Below are positions 58,030 through 64,000 of a DNA stretch of 64,000 nucleotides, one piece after another (the stretch's first letter is position 1; every line of letters starts with the position of its first letter). Below the pieces are notes generated by a model. It ran no database searches. It had not been told where the DNA came from and was given only the letters and a program-made list of their open reading frames with translations. Location: the NCBI GenBank assembly GCA_025330725.1, contig JAIWND010000051.1, positions 62,001 through 126,000 on the forward strand, read 5' to 3'. Made by a program: the position numbers and the translations under genes. Origin of the DNA: Chlamydoabsidia padenii. Taxonomy: Eukaryota > Mucoromycota > Mucoromycetes > Mucorales > Cunninghamellaceae.

Positions 58030-60687
58030 CTACTGTAATCTACGTCTAGAGAGTGCCCTTTGGCGAATTTGTTCTATTTCTTCAGCCCGTCGTTTCTGGT
58101 TATCTACCTGTTGTTGTTGCTGTAAAAGGATGGTTTCTTGATGATCCACCGAGACTTGTTCGTTTTCCATTTCTTCCACATCAGGTCGATCTTCACCATT
58201 TAATCTTGTTTTTGGCAATCTTTGTAGTCGTATCAATCCATCACTTTCCTTAACCCAGTCCCAGACAATTTTACTGACCCCGGACATCACGGCTTTGTTG
58301 GTATAGGTTACATGCATGTACATCACCCAATCCAAGTCTCTGTATCGTATTCTATGTTGATCTAGCATATCCGAGAAGGAGCAAAGAGGATGGAGGTGGA
58401 GTGCTACCAATGACCCCGTTGTATGATCACCACTGCTGCTGTTACCATCGTACCGTCTATTCAACGAGGACGCACTGTCGTCATCCTTTAGTAAATGTTT
58501 GTCGGGTGAATAATGAGAAAAGATGTGGCGATTAAGTGATTTGTTGGCAATATTACTAAAGTAACCAGTCAAGAATGATTTCAGAATGGGTATAGCATCC
58601 ACTTGGTCTTCGTCATTGTCATTGTCACTGTTGTTGTCCTTGCGCCGCTTCTTTTGTTGTCTTTTTACCGTTGGTGCATGAGTGAGTGGTAGATCCAATT
58701 TATCCATCACCTGTACAAGTTGTTCCCGTACCCGCAGTGCTGTTTCTAAGACTTTGCCCTGAATATAATTGTCGTTACACCATTGTCGTTGCTTGGTCCG
58801 ATCATCCCGATATCGCCGCCATGCATTCCATACGTTGAGATAGGTTAGATGATCGCCACTGTGATGAGCAAATCGGAGTTTGCATTCTTCTGCGTCCACC
58901 CTGGCTGCGTCCATTTCGTCTTTTGTCAGTGATTTACCTTGACGGTTACGGGGAGAAGGCGTTTTGAAGAGATCCATTTCACCAGCCAACAGACTTGCAA
59001 TCGTGACGACTTGATAGCTGCAATGAAAGGACAATGCCGAGGCCACCAACACGCGAGATAAAAAGGGAGAGAGCGGAAAGCCACTCATCTGATCACCCAA
59101 AGGAGTTAATTGGCCTACCTCGTCGATCGCCCCCAGTAAATACAAATGTTTCAGTGCTGTCTTGACCAGAGAAGAGTCAGGTGGATCCAAAAAGGGAAAA
59201 TGCAAGACATCCACAATCCCACGTTTCTTGAGACCGAGTATTGTGCTGAGGAGACTGCTGCGCTGGATTTCGGGGATACTATTGGCACGCATGGCTTCAA
59301 AGCTTTCTTCCTTGTAGAGTCGATACACCTTGCCCGGTCCTGTTCTGCCCGCCCGCCCTGCACGTTGAATCGCTGTTGCTTGACTGATTTCCGTCACCAA
59401 TAAAGCATCCATACCAGTCGTTGTATCATGTGATTTTTCCTTGACAAACCCTGCATCCACCACATACCGAATATCTGGAATCGTAACTGATGTCTATAAT
59501 TATAAGATAAAAAGAGTTACAATAAGAAAAAAGAGTTCCTGTAGATTCCTTATTCTTTTTTTTTTTTTTTTCTTACCTGAGCCACATTAGTAGCTAATAC
59601 CACTTTTCTTGTTCCACGAGGTGCAGGAGCAAACACAGCCTTTTGATCCCATGTTTCAAGACTTGCATATAATGGATAGATATCAAGTCGAGGAAGACGT
59701 ACGTTGGGTTTTCTTGATGAGCCTTTATCCAAGTCCTTGAGCATTTTGCAAGCGCGTTCAATATCATGTTGCCCTGTTAAAAACACCAAGATGCCACCTT
59801 CACCGTCATCGTTGTTGTTGTTGTTGTTGTTGTTGTTGTGAAGTGTATGTATATGCCACGTTGTATCCACCGCCATATCCACAAAGCAAGATTGCAAAGC
59901 CGAGATCTTCTTCGCTTCAGGCACATAGATGGTTTGCACTGGGAAGGTTCGACCAGGGATCATAAAGAGAGGACACCCATCAAAAAAGTCTGAGAATTTT
60001 TCAACCTGGAGTGTGGCTGACATGATTAAAATCTTGAGGTCCGGTCGTAGTCGATGAGTTTGTTTCAGTAAGCCAAGAAGGACATCGGTTTCCAGAGTGC
60101 GTTCATGAGCTTCGTCAATGATCACCACAGAGTATTGCATCAAGGTAGGATCCAGTGTGGCTTCGCGAAGTAAGACACCATCCGTCATGTATTTCAGTCG
60201 TGTGTCTTGATTAGTGCAGTCATCAAAACGTATTGTATATCCAACTTTGGTTCCAAGTTTCACGCCTTGTTCTTCGCTGACTCGTTTGGCCACTAAGGGA
60301 TTATAATAGTTTGAATATAAAAAAATAAAAATAAAAAATAAAAAAATAAAGAGAGAGAGTATTGGTTAGTGGATGGATGGCCCGATTTCACAATTAGATA
60401 TATACAAACCTGTGATAGCTGCAATTCGTCTATTGATCAAGTAAAATAGAATATAATTAATTGGCGAAACAATGATAATAACGTTGAATCACTTACCTTG
60501 GTTGAGTCACACCAATTCGACCAACGTCGAGTCCTTCTAGAATGTATTGAGGAATCTGTGTTGTTTTGCCTGAGCCCGTTTCACCAATAATAACTAGAAT
60601 GCTATGTTCACGGATGGCATCGATCAGATCATGTTTATATTCGAAAGTTGGAAGGGATTGCCGCTGTTGTTGGATGCTGTCAAACAT
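58030..60687 (-). CDS. DEAH-box RNA helicase, DHX40-like, 796 aa
   Basis: Four exons (60687-60497, 60429-60410, 60292-59577, 59493-58030) keep one frame. Helicase motifs in order: I GETGSGKTTQIPQ, Ia TQPRRIAAIT, II DEAHERTLETD, III MSATLQ, IV FLTGQHDIE, V VVLATNVAQTSVTIPDIRYV, VI QRAGRAGRTGPGKVYRLY. A winged-helix/ratchet and OB-fold region follow (FPFLDPPDSSLVKTALKHLY, LASALL-type core, HPLCSFSDMLDQHRIRYRDL). Linker strings such as PGRTFPVQ and the GFVKEKSH-type stretch fit the DHX40 branch better than Prp2/16/22/43 or DHX33. A nine-Asn run and a Gln-rich C-terminus are low-complexity inserts. Exon 2 is a 20-base microexon within motif Ia. Upstream ATG at 60953 leads into a poly-Lys frame and is rejected. 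The RNA substrate is unknown. Confidence 0.9.
60410..60429 (-). other. 20-base microexon of the DEAH helicase gene
   Basis: The exon supplies the R-I-A-A-I-T part of helicase motif Ia between TATTGATCAATAG and GTTTGTATATA. Without it the conserved motif and the frame would be lost. Confidence 0.8.
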
Positions 60688-62879
60688 GAATTTTTAAAAG
60701 AAGAATAGAAGGAAAGGAGGGGGAGAGAAAATGGGAGAGAAAAATTTAGTCTGAGAGCATCGGGCGGAATTCGAATCTGGTCGATTACAAACAAAAAAAA
60801 TATGATCAATTTGTGAAATCCCACAGTACTTTGAATCAAGACACTTTTCTGTGCTTCACCTTTTTTTTTTTTTTTTTTTTTTTTTGAAAAAACATGTATG
60901 TAATTCGGGTGTTGACGACATACTTCTTCATGCTGAATTGAGTTTGAGGGCATTCCGGTTCACTGAAGGGAAAAAGGGAGGATGATGAACGGGGATATCA
61001 AACCATAATAAAGCCCAACCTCTTGATCACATGTAAGACAAAGAGCCGATCGCATAAAAGTTCCTGTTTTGTTTATACATACATGGATACATAGATCAAT
61101 AGCATGTTTGGGTAATCTTCATGCAAAACGAACTAGAAATCGGCGTTGCGATTTCAAGCGCCGATAATGATCTGTGTAATCTTCGCCATGAAGCTCTCAT
61201 GTCTATCATCACCAAAAATATCCCATGTGTTAGGCTATAGACTTGAACCCCTTTCATTCTTCGTATCCACCCTGGATGCAATACCATGATTATGAAAGTA
61301 CATTTCATGCAAAAAAAGTCTCAATGATATCAACAGGCTGCAATAGATTTAGACTTTTTTGGTCAAATATGAGGAGGAGAACATTAGTAGATCCCCCCTT
61401 TTTTGTCTTTTATCTTTCTGTACCCCCCTTTCTTGATTCTTGATGTATCCCTTCCGTCTGAAAAGAAGTCTTTAATAATAAAAAAAAAAGAGTCCCTATT
61501 TTATATTATATATATAAAAAAGAAAGATTGAGAGAGAGGGGGGGGAGAAGCATGTCTATGTGCTGCACTGTACTGTACAGTACAACAGTCGGGATTCAAA
61601 TATGGTATAGAATTTCCTGACAGTTGAGATGATCCAGGCGGACACATGGATTAATTGGGTTGCCGTTGTTGTTTGTTTCAAGAAGCCACCGTCATCATGA
61701 TCCTTTATTTCGTCACGGACTTTGATTGATAAGAACACAGAAGATGAGTAAGAAAAAGGCAATCAATATCATCCTTACCAATATATATGGTCCCGAGAAA
61801 TGTGAAAGTTGTGTGGGGTGTGGCTAAAAGGGCTAAAAATAGTAACCCTATTTCTCATGATAACCATGTAGATCTTCCGACTATCTTCTTCGCCGCATAC
61901 TTGTTTTTTCCCAATTGAAAACGTTTGATATATATATATATCAATATATTACGAAGACTATTGCTAATGAACAAGTCGACATATACCGTCATTAATACAT
62001 AGAAAAGATGGTTAACAGAATTATATTACAAATCATATATGATCAAAGTATGGTGTGCTATAGTCTCGAACAGAAAGGATTATCCGAGATCGCCCATAAA
62101 GGAGAAATGTCCATTGACAATGATGGATAGTCTTTTCCCTAAAGAACTTTCCCGAAACATACTTTTTTTTTTTGCCAGATCAGGGCGGGATCTGAAATTG
62201 AGAGCGGAATTGCTCGTCCATGCATTCTTTGCATGAATGTTAAATGCAAGACAAAGTGGTCGATATATCAAGTGTGTAACTTTCTCAAAACAATCCCTTG
62301 AGTTGATATTCTCCTTTTGTATGAAGCTAGTTCAAAAAAAAAAAAAAAAAGAGAAAGATTGAAGAATTCATTTACTATGATACAAAAGTGTAATTGTCAT
62401 ATAACATATTTAGTGATCATAAGTAAGGAAAAAAAAAATAAAAAACTTAATTGTTAGACTAAACAATCGTTTTATGTTGTACTTTCTACCTCCCCCCCCT
62501 CTCGCAAACGTACAATATATAATATGATACAATATGGTACTTCTCCTTTTGCGAAAAAGAAAAAAAGATCTCCCTACTGAACTGTAAGTCTCTTCCCCCC
62601 TTATTTTAGTGATCCCCCCTTTGACAATCCATAAAGACTAAAAAGCGCCGCCTCTTTTCTTCTTCTTTCCTTCTTTTTCGCTCTTTTTTCTTAATCTCAT
62701 CAATTTCACAATTGAACAGGTAATACACTCCTTTCCCGCTTGACTCCCTAAAGTCATTACTTTTTTTTTCCTTCCCTTTCTTTTACTCTTTCTTTTACTC
62801 TTTTGTTCTTTTTTGAATGCTGAAAGAAAAGAAAACCAGAAATTCATCTCCTTCTTTATTTTTTAGCGTACTAAAGCTG
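60688..62879. other. intergenic region (about 2.2 kb) before the transporter gene
   Basis: Contains the helicase promoter, a T run at about 60861-60884, short homopolymers and AT-rich DNA. I see no credible gene or repeat. The last part holds the leader of the transporter: a candidate 5' UTR intron from GTAATA (62720) to TTTTTTAG (62866). Confidence 0.5.
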
Positions 62880-63995
62880 ATGATGAACGAATCTAAACTA
62901 CAGTCTAATACCTCCTTTGCAAGTGAGGCTACTACCACTCATGGTGATAGTGATGATGAAGATAGAAAACGACCTTTATCTTTTTCAGAGAAATCATCTA
63001 CTTCCCAAATCCATGACCATCAGTCATCCCGATCAATGTCGATCCAACACCCTGACAATAATAACAACCACGGTACTGAACAACCACAAAGTCGGAAGAC
63101 TCGGTTCAAGGTCCGAGCGAAAGCCTTATTCAAAAAGTACTGGTTTTTACTTGGTCTTGCAATTGCTATTATACTGGCTTCACAATTTCCTGATGTTGCA
63201 AGAAAAGGTGGATATGTCCATGCTGAATGGTCTATCAAATGGGGTAAGCGGGATTTGCATTTGAATTGACGGGGTTTTAATGATTTTTTTGTGCATGAAT
63301 TCAGGGGCTGTCATTGTCATCTTTTTAATATCTGGTTTATCATTACGAACAAAGATCCTAGCACAAACTATATTACGAGTTAGACTACACTTTTTGATTC
63401 AAGTGGTTAATTTGGTATTGATCCCCTTTTTTGTGTTTGGATTGGTCTTGCTCTTATTTAAAGCACATGTTCCTTTGAGCTCCCTACTTTTGATTGGTGT
63501 AGTAATTGCTGCAAGTACTCCGACAACTGTCTCCTCAAATGTGGTAATGACTAAAAACGCAAAGGGAAATGAAGCCTCAGGTACTTTAGAAAGAAATCGA
63601 CTCTTAAAGGAAATTCTGCTCTAACTCATTCTTTTTTGTTATTGTTAGCATTAATGAATGCCGCCCTTGGCAACGTACTTGGTAAGAGGGAGAGAGAAAA
63701 AGATCAACGAAGAAGATTTATAGTAACTCGTGTTCTTTTCCTAGGTATTTTCGTTTCTCCAGCATTGGTATCCACATTTCAAGGGCCACTTTTAGATGCT
63801 ACACCAGAAGATGAAAGTGCTAGTCAAGTAGGTGGTATGGTCGACTTTGCCTCAGTTTTGAAACAACTGGGTTTGACTGTACTGGTTCCTTTAGTGGTAG
63901 GTCAAGCCATCCAATGGGTATTCACCGAAAAGGTTGCTGTGATCAAGGAAAAATGTCGATTATCTGATGTTTCCAGTGTCGCTCTTTTAATTATG
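62880..63995 (+). CDS. RCH1: SLC10A7/Rch1-type bile-acid:sodium symporter family transporter, 3' end outside window
   Basis: Exons 62880-63243, 63305-63580, 63649-63681, 63745-63995 (ending at GTATG, with the next exon beyond the window). The protein belongs to the SBF family; human SLC10A7 and yeast Rch1 limit calcium entry at the plasma membrane. After a Ser-rich cytosolic N-terminus with a basic patch (KTRFKVRAKALFKKYW), transmembrane helices follow: YWFLLGLAIAIILASQF, AVIVIFLISGLSL, FFVFGLVLLLFK and SLLLIGVVIAASTPTT. The family motif STPTTVSSNVVMTKNAKGNE spans a helix break at the substrate site. The ATG at 62880 is chosen because the ATG at 62817 lies in the leader intron. The C-terminal half is unseen. 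Confidence 0.9.
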
Positions 63996-64000
63996 GTATG

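Noticed and set aside
60688..60953. Upstream ATG of the DEAH helicase at 60953
   Set aside because: The frame runs into poly-Lys from a homopolymer and does not join the conserved N-terminal helicase exon.
62817..62879. Upstream ATG of the transporter at 62817
   Set aside because: It falls inside the probable 5' UTR intron (GTAATA to TTTTTTAG).
1..64000. CRISPR arrays, tRNA and rRNA genes
   Set aside because: No spaced identical repeats, cloverleaf-like box A/B pairs or rRNA-like stretches were recognised by eye; a covariance-model scan would be needed to exclude tRNAs fully.

Overview
This is a eukaryotic, intron-dense nuclear window. Short introns (about 50-150 bases) with GTAAGT-like donors, a CTAAC-type branch site and TAG/CAG acceptors, compact intergenic DNA, a DNA-PKcs gene, and Cbf5, Ssb, Sme1, Kgd1 and Thr4 proteins of fungal type together point to an early-diverging fungus. 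A Mucoromycota/Mucorales member (Absidia- or Cunninghamella-like) is my best inference. I see no tRNA, rRNA or CRISPR array.

Layout. 1-16051 (+): nearly complete DNA-PKcs, cut at the window edge. 16052-17516: noncoding DNA with four diverged copies of an unclassified repeat; a fifth lies inverted at about 57 kb. 17517-20823: a PIF/Harbinger DNA transposon with perfect 63-base terminal inverted repeats, a Myb-like ORF1 and a transposase that seems to carry two frameshifts. 22818-21168 (-): CBF5. 23452-24522 (+): membrane-anchored LEA-2 protein. 24661-26362 (+): threonine synthase. 26363-28948: long gap with only a weak transcript candidate. 28949-29542 (+): small double-SANT protein. 30158-37776 (+): a 21-exon, about 2036-residue receptor hybrid histidine kinase. 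41373-38032 (-): 2-oxoglutarate dehydrogenase E1. 41622-42459 (+): ribosomal protein uL1. 45439-42961 (-): an intact Mutator-like (MULE) transposase inside degenerate inverted repeats. 46145-48536 (+): divergent poly(A) polymerase. 49422-48829 (-): SmE. 50124-52402 (+): ribosome-associated Hsp70 Ssb. 53277-54096 (+): RanBP1. 54435-56753 (+): carnitine acyltransferase. 60687-58030 (-): DHX40-like DEAH helicase. 62880 to the end (+): SLC10A7/Rch1-type transporter, cut by the window.

Most genes are unrelated housekeeping neighbours (translation, RNA processing, metabolism, nuclear transport), so no operon logic applies. The item that looks most novel is the receptor kinase. Its outside half, pseudokinase and coiled coil resemble an animal receptor guanylyl cyclase, but a histidine kinase and receiver take the place of the cyclase. 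The DNA-PKcs gene with a conserved SQ/TQ cluster is the second. Exon borders were placed by eye from splice motifs and reading-frame continuity; where I summed the exons the total was divisible by three, but single borders could be off by a base or two.
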